Of a stretch of DNA of 64,000 bases, positions 45,054-58,311 are shown piece after piece (within the stretch, counting starts at the first letter, position 1; every line of letters starts with the position of its first letter). The position numbers and the translations under genes were made by a program. The notes under the pieces were generated by a model. That model did no database searches, was not told where the DNA came from, and saw nothing but the letters and a program-made list of their open reading frames with translations. The stretch comes from Diospyros lotus. Lineage: Eukaryota > Streptophyta > Magnoliopsida > Ericales > Ebenaceae. Where the stretch lies: contig NC_068338.1 in assembly GCF_014633365.1 (NCBI RefSeq), forward strand, positions 11,356,616 through 11,420,615, in the 5' to 3' direction.

Positions 45054-45820
45054 GTATGACTTCAATGTCTATAATTCTTGTGACATATTTTATTTATATT
45101 TTTTATGTGCATGTACTGAAATTAGGAAGTGAAGGCAAGAATTTTTGAGATTCCCATCAGAATACAGTTTACAAAAAAGCTGAAGTATGATTTCTAAATG
45201 AGTCACATTACCCTGTGTGTTCTGTTAGTTTTTGTCTACCTTCCTCTATTGTTCTTTTCTTTTTTTTCGAGAAATTTGTAAAGTTCTGTAGATATAATGG
45301 GTACTTATACAAGGGAGTTTTCTGTATACGATGAATGTCTAAAGTCGTGGCACTTTCTTTGGAGTTTTTTTCTTTGATAATAATGGGTTCTTTCCTTATC
45401 AGCTCAGTATGCTTTGCTTATCATCTTCTCAGTCTTGTACTTCATTTCAAACTCAATAGTGGAGCTGTAGATGTTCCATACTTCCAATATCTTCTAGGCG
45501 TATTTTTATGTATATGCATATTTATGTAGCAATATTTTGGCAATTTGCATGTACCAAGGTGGTACCTTTATGCAGATCCACAAGTGGTGTTTGCCAAAAA
45601 TTGTTGAAATGAAGAAATAAAAAAAGCCTATGACATGCATGCTGCAAGTTTCAAAGACTTTTAACTCTAGGAACCTTTCATAATTATCTCCAATTCTAAA
45701 CATCATTTAGAACCTTCTAGTTGCTCCTACATGTCAACTTATTTTGTAAACCACTTGAAGGGGGAAGAAATAAGATTTTTGGTTTCTAGACTTCATGCAA
45801 CATGATCTAGTGGAATTGAC
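45054..45820. other. Proximal intron 4
   Basis: AT-rich intron with no recognised repeat or exon. A short open stretch near 45123-45190 was considered as an exon and set aside. Confidence 0.55.
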
Positions 45821-45972
45821 AATTACAACAACAAAGATTATAAGCCTTAATTCCATTAAGTGGGGTGGGCCACATGAAATCTAGATCTACAATCATCTCT
45901 ATCCATGGCCATATCCTTTGTAAGGCCATTAAATTCTGTGATGTCTTAGGGTTTCCTACGAAGTTTTCTTCA

Positions 45973-46009
<37 letters not shown>

Positions 46010-46535
46010 GTTGCAAATTTCTCCTTTTCATCAACTTGCCTCAGGTGCTTCCAATGATCTTCTCACATGTCCAAACCATTTCATCGTGACTCTATCTTAT
46101 CTTTAATAAGAACACTTTAACCTCATTAAATATGTTCTCATTTCTTATTTTGTCTTTTCTTGTATGATCACGCCTCCACCATAACATTCTCTGTAACGGC
46201 CCACTCTCGAAAATCCCACTAGCATAGGACGTCTGGAAGGAGGTCGTTAAGAGTATAGGTACAAATAAAAACTCAATTTAAACCATCCTCACTGAATTCA
46301 TTAAATAACATAACCACAAAAGTATATATATATATATATATATAAACAAGGTTGAGAAAATATATTTCTCTATTTCTTAAGATACATTATACGTTGATTC
46401 CCTTTTCTCTTTATAGAGGAAGAGAATAATACAAAAGGAAAATAACCAAAAAGGAAAAAGGAATATACATAGAATATACATAGCTTCTAAAATATACAAA
46501 GAATATTCTATATTCAAAATACTTCTATTTCTACA

Positions 46536-48176
46536 CTCCCCCTCAAGCTGGCTTGAAAATATCTTCCATGGCAAGCTTGCTCACAAGTTTTTCAAACTGA
46601 GTTTTGTGTAATCCTTTTGTAAGAATATCAGCCACTTGGTAACTGTTGGAATGTAGGGCATATAAATTACTCCATTATCAATTTTTTCCTTAATAAAGTG
46701 TTTATCCACCTCTACATGCTTCGTCCTGTTATGGAGAACTGGATTATGAGCAATAGAGATTGCAACTTTATTATCACAGTAAACTTTAGCTAGTAGGGAA
46801 GTGGAGACCCTCAAGTTTGATAGAAACCTCTTTATCCACATGACCTCACAAATACCATGGGCAACTGCATGAAATTCGGCTTCATCACTGCTTTTGGCCA
46901 CCACATTTTGTTTCTTACTCCTCCAAGTAACAAGGTTGCCTCCCACAAAGGTGCAGTACCCTGATGTAGATCTTCTGTCAGTTACATTGCCTACCCAGTC
47001 TGTATCTGTATAAGCCTTTATATGAAGATGTCCACGTTTTCTAAAAAGTAGACCTTTCCCAAGGGTTCCCTATCGTAGAATTCTATTGGTAGCTTTAAAA
47101 TGTTGTGAACCAGGTGAGTGCATAAATTGACTTATAACATTTACAACAAAGGCTATGTCTGGTCGAGTATGGGATAGATAGATAAATCTACCCACAAGTC
47201 TTTGATATTTCTCCCTTTTTACCACATTCTTGGCCTCTGCAGGTTGAAGTTTTAAGTTGGATTCAATGAGAGTTTCAGCAACCTTACACCCAAGCATTCC
47301 GGTTTTACTGAGTAAGTCCAGAATATACTTACAATTGTTGATAAAGGTCCCCTCCTTAGATCTTGCAAATTCCATCCCAAGAAAGTACTTTAGAGGACCC
47401 AAGTCCTTAATCTCGAACTCATGAGCTAATCTCCTCTTAAGCTCTTCAATCTCTCCCTTGTCATCACCAGTCATTATTATATCATCCACATAGACAATTA
47501 AAATTGCTTTCTTACCGTCACTAACGTGCTTGAAGAACGGTGTGTGATCTGCTTTGTTCTAAATGTAGCCATAGCTTTTCATCGCCTTTCCAAATCTTTC
47601 AAACCATGCTCTTGGAGACTGTTTTAGACCATACAAGGATTTTTTTAAACGACATACCTTGTTTGTACCGAGGCTCTTCTCAAATCCTAGTGGAAGATCC
47701 ATATACACTTCTTCTTCTAAATCACCATTTAGGAAGGCATTCTTTACATCAAATTGGTGGAGTGGCTAATCGAAATTCACTGCAAGGGAGAGGAGAACTT
47801 GAATGGAGTTTATTTTAGCTACTGGAGCAAATGTTTCTTGATAGTCGATGTCGTACATTTGGGCGAATCCCTTAGCAACTAGCCTTGCTTTGTATCTTTC
47901 TATGCTCCCATCTGCCTTACATTTTATAGTAAATACCCACTTACAGCCTACCGTTGTTTTGCCTTCTGGTTTGTTTACAATCTCCCAAGTTCCATTCTTT
48001 CTAAGAGCACTCATTTCCTCCTGGACTGCTAACTTCCAATCTGGGTCACCAAGGGCATCCTGAATCGTTCTTGGGACATGCAGGTTAGAAATATTTGAAA
48101 GAAAGGCCTCATGATACTTAGACAATTTTTGGTATGACAGGTATTTGGCAATCGGGTGTTTGGTACAAGATCTCAC
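46536..48176 (-). pseudogene. Copia K reverse transcriptase and RNase H
   Basis: A minus-strand frame from 48176 reads [29 protein letters not shown] and [20 protein letters not shown] (to 47766). TAG/frame breaks follow, then KNAFLNGDLEEEVYMDLPL-type residues, a catalytic MDDI(IM) (47489, with Met before DD in the readable frame), and LVGRFIYLSHTRPDIAF (47190). RNase H follows at 46946-46581 (KSSDEAEFHA, YCDNKVAISIAHNP). Confidence 0.8.
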
Positions 48177-49472
48177 TCATTTCCTAGTAGCAATAGGGAC
48201 ATCAAGATCGGACAAGTCAAATGAAGAATAATTTGAAGGAGTGAGTTTAGAGTTACCATGAGAAGGCCTATCATTCAGAGACGTCGATTGTTTAATTGTT
48301 AGAGGAATATTCGGATTAATAGTATTCTTCAGGGTTTGCCTTCTTGTATAAAACTGAAGCTCTGGTTTTGGAATATTTGGATCCGTTTGTGGTAATTCTC
48401 CCTCTGGTTCCAATCCCATCACGCTAGGCACTTGTGAACCAGACACATCCTGTTCCGCAATGTTTGGAACATTTAAATCCTTGAGTTGTTTATTAGAGTG
48501 GAGGGGAGCACCAATCATGGTAGGACAAGGGTCATAGAGTTTTAAGGAATTATCTTCCTCAACATTAGAATTCAAAAAATTATCTTCTTTCTCAATATGC
48601 TCCCCCTGAAGATGATTTTTGGGAAAGTAGGGTTGAGTTTTGAGGAAAGACACGTCCATACTAATATAGGTTTTTTTGGTGATAGGATTAAAGCATTTGT
48701 ACCCTTTTTTATTTGATGCATAGCCTAGAAAGACACATTTTTCAGTTGTGGGATCCAATTTGGAACGAAATATTTGAGGAACATAAACAAAGCAAGTGCA
48801 TCCAAAAACTTTTAAGGGTAACTCAGAATATATACGGCATAGAGGAAAGAGTTGTTTTAAAGAGTGTAAGGGAGTTTGAAACTGTAGAACACGAGTGGGC
48901 ATACGATTGATGAGATAGGAAGCAGTTAAAATTGCATCACCCCAAAGGTATTTAGGGACATTCATAGAAAACATGATGGCCTTGACAACCTCTAGTAGGT
49001 GTCGATTTTTTCGTTCAGCAATACCATTTTGTTGGAGAGTTTCACGGCAGGTGGATTGATGTAAAATTCCTTTTTCTTTTAAAAAAACCCCCAAAGATTC
49101 ATTAAAATATTCAGTGCCATTATCAGATCAATCAAGTATAATCATCAATAAAAGTAACCAACCATTTTTTGCCAGACAAAGTGGAGACCTTAGAAGGGCC
49201 CCAAACATCACTATGTCAAATAGAATGGTTTTAAAAGACAATAGGGTTTTGGAAGAAATTTAACACCGATGATCTTTGGATAAATGACAATTCTCGCATT
49301 GAAACATAGAAGGATCCACTCCTTTAAACAACGTAAGAAATAAATATTTCAAGTAAGGAAAACTAGGATGGCCTAGCCTAAGATGACATTGCATTATTTG
49401 ATTAGAAATAGTAGTAGAACTAGTACCACTCAACCCGTGAGCTTTTTTATTACGCAAGACATCCCCATCCAA
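48177..49472 (-). pseudogene. Copia K integrase, core deleted
   Basis: The finger part HLRLGHPSFPYLKYLF (49410) and CENCHLSKDH precede a degenerate WLVTFIDD segment (about 49170). The sequence then jumps to the DNGTEYF region (49115-49095), so roughly 40-50 residues of the catalytic core are missing. The frame 49094-48177 is open: QQNGIAERKNRHLLEVVKA, WGDAILTASYLINRMPT, VFGCTCFVYVPQ, FLGYASNKKGYKCF. It then runs into a long acidic linker. Confidence 0.82.
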
Positions 49473-49486
49473 ATAGTAGAGTCCGT

Positions 49487-50237
49487 TTATTTCTCTAGCA
49501 CTGCCAATCGTCTTCCCCGAGTTCTGGGCCTAAAAATGCAATAGGAATCAAAAAAGATAACACGACAGTAGTCTTTGGAGAGTTTACTAACAGATAAAAG
49601 ATTATAGGCAAGCTTAGGAACATAGAGTACTGATTGAAGATCAATATTGTCAGAGAGTTTAATGAGACCTTTACCTGCAATAGGTGAAAGACTACTATTG
49701 GCTATTCTTATTTTTTCACTTCCAGAACAAGGAATATACAAGTTGAATAGATGCGATGAACCAGCCATATAATCAGATGCTCCTGAATCAATGACCCATG
49801 GAACAGATTGAAAAGAACTAGACAGGGCAAAGGAATTTCTACCTAAATAGGCCAATAAACAATTGGGTGTACTAGGGGATAGATTAGGCTTTAACAGTCG
49901 CAGAAGTTGATCAAGTTGCTCTTTGTTAAATGGTCCTGCATCAGGTTCATGGGCAGTAGGTCGGGATCGCTTCGATCTAGACTTCCAATTGGTTGGTTTG
50001 CCATGAAGCACCCAACAGGTCTCCTGAGTATGGCATGGTTTATTGCAATGATCACACCAAACACGAGGTTTTTCTTCCACCTTTCGTTGACCCGCAATAT
50101 GCCATCCACCAACATTAGCATCAGCAGTCACGAGCGCCATATTTTCAGATAACCCACTTTCACCACTCTTCTTCTTGCCCAACATAACCAGTCTTCAGCT
50201 TTCTTCACGCCGAACTTCAGAAAAAGCTTCACTTAGA
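49487..50237 (-). pseudogene. Copia K gag C-terminus and protease
   Basis: The frame 50185-49487 starts just after the conserved SEVRREES block. It contains the complete zinc knuckle WCDHCNKPCHTQETCWVLHG (50068 on), a linker, and the protease site WVIDSGASDYMAG (49800). SVLYVPKLAYNLLSVSKL follows. It is well preserved except for the missing N-terminal gag half. Confidence 0.82.
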
Positions 50238-51381
50238 GAAAATATATAAACAAGGTTGAGAAAATATATTTCTTTATTTCTTAAAATACATTATACGTTG
50301 ATTCCCTCCTCTCTTTATAGAGGAAGAGAATAATACAAAAGGAAAATAACCAAAAAGGAAAAAGGACTATACATAGAATATACATACCTTCTAAAATATA
50401 CAAAGAATATTCTATATTCAAAATACTTCTATTTCTACAATATATATACATTTTCTAGGAGTACATTTAGCTTCACTCTCTTGATCACTCCTTAGGGTTG
50501 AATCGCCCATACATCACAAAATAAAAAGGGCAATAATTTAAAATACAACATTAGCTATTCTCTCTTTGCCCTCAAAACACATCCCAAGACCTTTTTGGTT
50601 GGGAGAGCCCTGTATACCTGCCTATACCCTGCGATACTCAAGCTCTGCTCATCCCGACCCCTTCCTTAGTCTTACCTTTATTTGGAATGACGAAAAGAAA
50701 CAAGGGTGAGCCACAAGACTTAGCATGTATATAAATATAGCAAGCAAGAAATGTAAAAAATCTAGGCATGAATAATAATTACAAAATAGAATAGAACTCC
50801 ACACAACATTCCGTAAATTCTTACCACTTACATAACCTCTCACCATGCCTCATCATTAACCACAACATATGCCCATACAATAATAATACCATAATATCAT
50901 ATTGTGGACCATTGTCCGCCCACGCTCTGGTTTTTATTCTAAGCAAGCATTATAACTGGTTTTTATTCTAAGCAAGCATTATAACTGGTTTTTATGCCTA
51001 CCGGTTTGTTTGGATATCCTTTCCCTCATTTGCGGTCATAGCTGTCGCGCAAAATAACAAGTGCGCTACTTTTCATATATATATATATATATATATATGC
51101 CATGCACATGCCATACCACTGTTGGAGATCACGTGACATGAGTAACTAGAGTTGTTAGCTTTCTCTATGTTTTAGTTTTCTGTTAGCTGGCTGTTATAAG
51201 TTAAGCCGGTCAAGCTTATAATAAAGGCTGGCTGATTGTGTATATATATCAGCATAGTCTTTCTTTTTTGTATTAGATTGAGGAATTAATACAATATCAG
51301 TTCTCTCTCTCTATTCCTCTCTATTCATTCCTCCGTTATATTGTATTTCGACATGGTATCAGAGCCACTGGATTAACATCC

Positions 51382-52460
51382 ATGGCGCCAAATCCTAGTT
51401 CGAATTCTGCTTCCTCTCTTCCTCCACATGTCTCGTCGTCACTCTCGTTTGCATCTTCGTCGAATTTTGCTGAGATGACCAAGGCGTTTAACTACATTTC
51501 TATTCGCCTTGATCTGAACAACTTTCTTTTCTGGAAGGCATAGATCTCTGCCACTATTCGTGCTTTCGATCTTCAGTCGTTTATCAACAAGACGCCACCT
51601 CCTTCGAAATTTATAGCAACTTCAGATGCTGATGCAGAAGATAGTACAACGGTGAATCCCGAGTATCTGACTTGGATGCGATCTGACCAGTTGCTACTTG
51701 GCCGGCTATTTTCAACTATTGACAAGGAAGTCTTAGCTCAAGTGATTCATTGCGAATCATCCTTTGAGGTATGGTCGTGTCTAGAGAATTTATATTCGAG
51801 ACAAACAACTGCTAAATCTTTTCAACTCAAGCAACAACTTCGATCGGTTAAGAAAGATTCTATATCAATTAATGACTATATACTCAATATTAAAACAATA
51901 GGACACTCTCTTGCTGCTATAGGTGAACCGTTGAATGATAAGGATGTTCTTCTAGCAATTCTTAATGGATTGGATTAAGAGTATGAGACTGTTGTCAGTC
52001 TCATAACCTATCAAATGGACGACATTGATTTAGACAAAGTGCAGTGTCTTTTCTTAATGCATGAACAATGGTTGAGTGTCAAGAATTCTGCTCATACATC
52101 TGTTAATGCCGAGTCGTTTTTACCATTGGCGCTGAATGTAAATTTTAGTGATAGCAAGGCGAGAGGTATTGGTGGTTCAGTGAATCATGGAGGAGGTTAC
52201 ATACAAAATAGAGGTGGTTATAATCGTGGAGGAAGAGGTAGAGGTCGTTAGTCTAATAGACGTGTGTATTGTCAGCTTTGTGGAAAGCCAGGCCATGTTG
52301 TGGATCGGTGTTATCATAGATTTGATCATAATTTTCAAAGAGGAACTTCTTTTCAATCAAGTCAAAATCCTGGTCAGGTCTATGGGAGAGGCAACTCGAG
52401 TTCTTTCTTTGATCCAAGAGCCTATATAGCCTCACACTATGACTCTAACGAGCCCTACAT
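51382..52460 (+). pseudogene. Copia I gag
   Basis: ATG at 51382 (MAPNPSSNSASSLPP). TAG at 51541 replaces a Trp in the LNNFLFWKA block, and TAA at 51976 ends the next stretch. The domain continues DEYLTWMRSDQLLLGRLFS-like and SFQLKQQLRSVKK. A Gly/Arg-rich tract (52160-52250) precedes the complete zinc knuckle YCQLCGKPGHVVDRCYHRF (from 52267). It is the same subfamily as copia G. Confidence 0.85.
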
Positions 52461-52539
52461 TAGTGATGTAGGTTCTACGTCTGGAACAATTAGCCATTTT
52501 TCTCAGCCACAGAGTTTTAATAGCCCTCAGCCTTCTGTT

Positions 52540-54240
52540 TTACCAGATTCTTCATGGTTTGTTGACTCCGGGGCAACTAATCATGTTACATCAAACCTTA
52601 ACAACCTTTCTTTACATGCTCCATACAACGGCAATGACAAAGTCTCCGTAGGTAATGGTAAGAAACTTCCTATTTCTCATATTGGTCTTGGACATTTGAA
52701 TACCCATACACAACCAGCTTCTACCATTTCTCTATCCAATGTTTTACATGTGCCTAACATGACTAAGAATTTAATTAGTGTTTCTCAACTCGCTAGAGAT
52801 CATGATCTTGTGGCTGAATTTAACTCATCTTCTTGTTTGATCAAGGACAAGAATTCCGGGCTGGTTCTTCTCAGAGGATTTCTTAAGGATGGGCTTTATC
52901 AGCTACATTCAGTAGCACTTCAGCCCAGCCTCTTAAACCAACTCCTCCTTCCTTTTGTTCTAGTGGAACTTTTCTTTCATCAAATAAATGTAATAGGCCA
53001 GATTCAGTTTCTCCTGAACTGCCTATGACTATAAATGTAGCTTTTAACAGCACATTGTGTAATCAATGGCATGCCAAATTAGGCTATCCCTCTTTTCATA
53101 TTTTGAAAATGGTATTGAATAAAATTCACATTCCCTGCTCTAGTTCTACTCTTTCCTTCTGTGATTCTTGCAAGGTTGGAAAACTACATCAATTACCATT
53201 TATTGATTGCTCTATAACAACAAAACAGCCTTTTGAATTAATCTACTCTGACCTTTGGGGACTTCACCTACTGTTTCTATTGAAGGTTATCGATATTATA
53301 TTATTTTTGTAGATGCATATACGACACACTTGGCTATACCCTCTGAAACTTAAATCAGATGTCTTGTTTGTTTTTATAACCTTTCACAAGCTTATTGAAA
53401 CTCAATTCCAGACCAAACTTAAAGCCCTACAAACTGATAATGGTGGCGAATTTAAAGTTTTTATTCCTTATCTCCGCCATCATGGTATCCAACCTCGGTT
53501 CACATGTCTCTATACTCATCAGCAAAAATGGAGTAGCTGAACGCAAACATAGGCATATTTCTGAAATGGGGCTTACCCTATTGTCTCATACCAACATGCC
53601 TCTTAAGTTTTGGGTAGATGCTTTCAACACTGCTGTGCACACTATTAACCTTCTACCCTCTTCTCCTCTCAAATTTTGTTCTCCATTTGAAGCTCTTTTT
53701 CATAAGCAGCTGAACTATCTTAAGTTACAGCCCTTTGGCTATACATGTTTTCCTTATCTTCGTCCTTATCATAAACACAAGTTTGATTTTCACTCTACCA
53801 AGTGTGTTTTCATTGGGTATAGCTATGGTCAGGCCGGTTACAAATGTTTGCATCCTTCTGGGAGAATCTACATTTCCCATCATGTAGAATTCAATTCAGC
53901 TGAGTTTCCTTATATCCAGTTGTTTCCTTCACCTATGTTGGCTTCTTTGTCATCTTCTACCTCTGATGGACTTTCCACCATTGTGTTTCAATCTCTTCCG
54001 TTGGCTAAATCCTCTAGAGGAGATCAACCTGTGAATTCTTCTCCTATGAATACAAATGATTGTCGTGTCTTAGCCCCTGTATCTCAATCTAGCCCTGTGA
54101 CCACCAGATCTCAATCCCAGATTCCCAACCCTATACCTGCATCAGCTCCCTCTATTCATCCTATGCAAACCCGGTCCAAGACCAAACTTCTTGCTTCCTC
54201 TCAACCTTCTCCTCATGTCCTTGTTAGTTCCCTAGAACCT
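52540..54240 (+). pseudogene. Copia I protease and integrase
   Basis: Protease site SWFVDSGATNHVT (52552) is intact, as is the LHVPNMTKNLISVSQL block. The frame shifts near 52920 and again near 53270. Integrase has CNQWHAKLGYPSFHIL, CDSCKVGKLHQLPF, YSDLWG and QTDNGGEFKVFIPYL (53430), and after another shift near 53525 GVAERKHRHISEMG. The long C-terminal frame (53395-54375) contains FGYTCFPYLRPYHKHKFDFH and a Ser/Pro-rich linker. Confidence 0.85.
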
Positions 54241-55860
54241 ACTTCAGTTAGTGAGTCCTTGTTAGATTTCCAGTGGGTTCAGGTTATGACTGATGAATTT
54301 TTAGCTTTCCTACACAACCATACATGGGATTTGGTTCCCTTTTCTATTGATATGAATCTGATTGGTTACAAATAGGTGTTTAAAGTGAAGTATAAATCTG
54401 ATGGTACAATACTTAAATATAAGGCTAGTCTTGTAGCCAAAGGATTTCATCAAACACCCAGCATTGATTTTGAGGAGACATTCAGTCCAGTTGTTAAGGC
54501 CCCTACAATCCGAGTTTTGTTTACTCTAGTAGTGACTTATGGATAGGATATTCAACAAGTGGATGTGAATAATGCTTTCCTAAATGGAGATCTTCATGAG
54601 GATGTGTTTATGGTCTAGGCGGAGGGTTTTGTTGATGATCGATTTCCCACTCATGTCTGTAAACTTAGAAAGTTGTTCTATGGCCTTAAACAAACGCCTA
54701 GAGCTTGGTATACAAAGTTGCAATCAGCTCTGCGTTCTTGGGGTTTTGTTAGAGTCATTTCTGATGCTTCTTTGTTCATAAAAAGGACTGATCAGTTTGT
54801 TATGTATGTTTTGGTATATGTAGATGATATCTTGATTACCGGGTCTAAACAATCGGCTCTTCAAACATTCATTCGTGATTTGGACACTCACTTTGCTCTC
54901 AAGACTTTAGGGTCGGTTCATTATTTCCTTGGATTTGAGGTGTTTCGAAGTTCCACTGGAATATTTCTTTCTCATTCTAAATATACAGTTGATTTGCTTA
55001 GAAAGGCGTCTATGCTCGCATATAAACCTTGTGACACTCCTATGACTTCCACTGGTGCATTAACATCCGAGGGTGAACTATTTTCTAATCCTTCATTGTA
55101 TCGAACAATCATTGGTTCTTTACAATATTTGACTTACACCCGGCCTGGCATCTCCTTTGTTGTTAACAAGCTTCGCCAGTTTCTTTCCTCTCCGAAACAG
55201 CAACATTGGGTGGCCTGCAAGCGCTTACTGCGTTACCTCAAAGGTTCTATTGGTCAAGGATTATTATTCTCTCCAGTTTCTTCTGATCTACCACTTGTAG
55301 TCTACTGTGACGCTGATCATGTAGGTTGTAAAGTTACAAGGAAGTCAACAAGTGGTGTTTGTGTTTTCTTGGCAACAATTTGGTGGTGTGGAGTTTAAGA
55401 AAACAAACTGTTGTAGCTCAGTCAGTTAGAGAGGCAACAATCTCAAAATGTGTTGTAGCTATTGCTCAAGGTGTCACAAAAATTATGTGGTTGGTTTCTT
55501 TGTTTTCTGAATTGGGTCTTAAATCTCAGCCTACACCAATTATTTGGAGTGATAACATGGCGGCTAAGAGCATTGCAAAAAACCCGATTTTTCATTCTCG
55601 TACAAAACATTTTGAGATTGATCTTCATTTTGTTAAAGAAAAGGTTGAGAAGAGAGAAGTGGAGATTAGATACGTTCCTACATCTAATCAGTTGGCTGAT
55701 GTTTTTACTAAGAGTCTTCCTAAGAACAGATTTCAATTGTTGTGTGCTAATCTGGGCCTACGGATGTTTCCTGCTCAAGTAGCTCAGTCTAAGACAAATG
55801 AAGAACAACCATTGGTCAATAGGAAGTTTGTTTTGAGGGGGAATGTTGGAGATCACGTGA
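54241..55860 (+). pseudogene. Copia I reverse transcriptase and RNase H
   Basis: Stops at 54373 (TAG for Trp), 54544 and 54616 interrupt the N-terminal part. The frame 54673-55398 carries YGLKQTPRAWYTKLQSAL and the intact catalytic VYVDDILITGSKQ, then SKYTVDLLRKASM and SLQYLTYTRPGISF (Gly for the usual Asp). RNase H: YCDADHVGCKVTRKSTSG. A small frame change near 55370 and an insertion near 55435 precede WSDNMAAKSIAKNP and KHFEIDLHFVKEK. It ends at 55863 by the purine tract. Confidence 0.85.
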
Positions 55861-56339
55861 CATGAGTAACTAGAATTGTTAGCTTTCTCTATGTTTTAGT
55901 TTTCTGTTAGTTGGCTGTTATAAGTTAAGCCGGTCAAGCTTATAATAAAGGCTGGCTGATTGTATATATATATCAGCATAGTCTTTCTTTTCTATATTAG
56001 ATTGAGGAATTAATACAACATCAGTTCTCTCTCTCTCTATTCCTCTCTATTCATTCCTCCGTTATATTGTATTTCGACACCACACACATGAACTAGACAA
56101 GCTCATATATTAAACATCCATTCGCATACTCAGAATTATTCATTTTGCCATGCACATCATAACCATCCACAACCATTAATCAATCATAACATATAATCCA
56201 ACAAATGCACACATGACCACAATAGATTTCCCACCCTCCAATAATGGCAATCAAGATTATAAGTTAGAGGAGCTTATTAGATGCTTGCATGATGATTTGG
56301 GGGGTGAATTGGAGGCATCAAAAGAAGAAACAGGTGACT

Positions 56340-56640
56340 AAAGGGGCGGACCGGTCGATAGACAAGTAGCAACTGTCGACAGCTAAAAGACAATGCCATG
56401 ATCGGTCGACAAATTTGCCCCCATCTGTCGACTGACAAACCCTTTTCAAGCAAATGGTCAACATATGAGAAGGAACTGTTGACTGAGAAAATGCAATTTA
56501 CACCACACACCACGAACCAACTACCAAACAGTCGACAGATGAGAAGGAACTGTTGACCAACAGAACCATTTTGAGTGATCGGTCGATAGATGAGCCTTGA
56601 TTTTTCGACCAACAAACCCCTCTAATACGAAGACCACTAC
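56340..56640. repeat. GTCGAC-type motif cluster within LTR L
   Basis: About ten copies of GGTCGACAR / CTGTTGACY, including CTGTCGAC, spaced 20-35 bases apart. They lie in the part of LTR L between copia I and copia J. The motif core (TCGA) is the same as in the arrays of LTRs N, E and P. Confidence 0.65.
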
Positions 56641-57210
56641 ACATGAAGCCAAAAACAACATGCAAGCAACACCAAATTCTTGCATACTACTTAACTCTAA
56701 TAGTAAACTCATCATTCCTTAAAAAAGATGGAGTGGACCAAAACTCCATTTGGACCTTTAAAGCAATTTTCTAAGAATTCAAGGAAAACTAAACAATTTA
56801 TAAACAACCAGGTTAAAACCCTCTTCACCAAACATATAAGGGTTTTCGGAATCCAAAACCCGAAAACGGACAATCTAAGGACACCGAATCAAGTGGAGAA
56901 TCAAGACATACAACTGTAGGGGAAAAGGAGGAGAAGGAGAACTTGCATAGGAACAAGGAAGAAAAAAAACTTGCTATATATAAAGAGAGAATGGGAACTT
57001 GCCTTAGATAGATGTTTGATAGCCAAACTGAAGAACAAGCTGCCAAGACCACAACCCCCCACTTCCAAAGCTTCTGCAACCAATAAGATGGAGAGAAACA
57101 GAAGGAATAAGAAGAGAAGAAGAACACTAGAAGAAGAAGAGAAGAAGAAAACTTACACGCTAAGGCCCCCGACAGCCCAAACATAAAACACACACACACA
57201 TATATATATC

Positions 57211-57451
57211 TGTTGGATTATGAGGATACCCAAGATTAAGGCAATGGAGATTTGGTTAGGATTAATTCCCAAACTAGAATTAGGATCTTATATATATCTT
57301 TCCTTTCTTTTCTATTGTTGATTATCTTTCCTCTCTTGTATCTTTCCTTTCTTGTTATTTCCTTTCTTGTTGTATTTTCTCTCTATAAGAGAGCTGGTTG
57401 TATTCATAGTTATTAATGAAAAAGTATTAGGTTTATCCTAGAGATTTTACA
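57211..57451 (+). mobile_element. 5' LTR of copia J
   Basis: Starts TGTTGGATTATGAGG and ends GAGATTTTACA. CTCTCTATAAGAGAG near 57380-57394 holds the likely TATA box (TATAAGAG). It is identical to the 3' LTR except for two substitutions. Confidence 0.95.
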
Positions 57452-57834
57452 TGGTATCAGAGCCTAATAGGCTAATACACTGAAACCCTAGTGCCTTCAT
57501 TGCACCAGCCGCCACCCTTTCATTGGGTTCCTCTTCACCATCGATCGTAACCCGTTAGAGTGCCTTTAGCGCACTGTCTGGCCACCAGCACCATCACTGC
57601 CAGTGAGGTCGCCACTATCAGATCGGCCGACCATCGGAGACCCACCGCCGTCAGATCCTCCACGCGCAGTCACGCGCCATCTCCCAGTTCGTCTTCGACC
57701 CCACGCGCCAGCGCGTGAACCACCCTCTTGCTTCCAGCTTCTCCAGATCAAGCCTCCGACATTTTTCTCACTCATCCCTGGTGTTCAACATACCTTCATC
57801 GCATCCACCCTCTTCCTCACCAACTGGATTAGCC

Positions 57835-58311
57835 ATGTCGGAACAATCGGGAGTGACTCCAGATCTGGAAACTAGAGAATTAACTCCAATGGCTCAAGTA
57901 ATGGAAGCCGGAACTGGATCAGGGATTGGAGAGCTGCCCGGAATCCATCAATCCTACCGATTAGATGGTAGGAATTATTTACAATGGGCCCAACTGGTAC
58001 AAACATTCCTCAAGGGTAAAGGAAAAATTAGCCATTTGACTTCGGCTCCTCCAAAACCAACAAATCCAGCACTTTCAGCATGGGAGGTAGAAGATGCTCA
58101 AATCATGTCATGGCTTTGGAATGCCATGCAACCCGAGGTAAGTAAAAACTACATGTTTTTGGGTTCGGCTAGAGAGATTTGGGAAACCATACGGCAAACA
58201 TACTCCAAAATTCATGATGCATCAGTTATATTTGAGGTTAAAACTAAAATTAGTAGCACTAAACAAGGGGGCATTAGTGTTACTGAATACTATAATAAGA
58301 TGCATGGCTGA
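57835..58311 (+). pseudogene. Copia J gag, N-terminal part
   Basis: ATG at 57835 (MSEQSGVTPDLETREL) after a C-rich leader. The domain has YRLDGRNYLQWAQLVQTFLK and WLWNAMQPEVSKNYMF, as in copia A, B and C. It ends at TGA 58309-58311 in the YYNKMHG context; the same frame continues immediately after, so a single change breaks gag. Confidence 0.85.

Larger units (their letters stand above)
46341..50439 (-). mobile_element. Ty1/copia element K, internally deleted
   Basis: Near-identical LTRs: 46341-46535 and 50245-50439 (minus-strand start TGTAGAAATAG). It is inserted in an AT microsatellite, so the target duplication (ATATA-like) is not diagnostic. The polypurine tract CTTGAGGGGGAG precedes the left LTR. 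The right LTR joins directly to mid-gag (about 50238) with no primer binding site or gag N-terminus, so the copy carries a deletion next to its 5' LTR. Confidence 0.82.
51115..56084 (+). mobile_element. Ty1/copia element I
   Basis: LTRs 51120-51353 (234 bp) and 55845-56079 (235 bp) differ by about six substitutions plus a CT-unit change, so they are about 97% identical. The primer site TGGTATCAGAGCC is at 51354, and the purine tract TTGAGGGGGAA precedes the 3' LTR. Flanks ACCAC (51115-51119) and CCACA (56080-56084) share CCAC, consistent with a duplication shifted by one base. Both LTRs contain ATCACGTGAC (a CACGTG core) near their start. It lies inside LTR L. Confidence 0.9.

Noticed and set aside
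45123..45190. Possible next PAP12 exon (open stretch EVKARIFEIPIRIQFTKK)
   Set aside because: It does not resemble the residues expected after IGELKVE in this family, and I see no convincing acceptor and donor pair.
51061..51100. (AT)n tract as an origin or regulatory site
   Set aside because: It is a simple microsatellite in LTR L with no supporting motif; similar tracts occur at 4710, 46323 and 45990.
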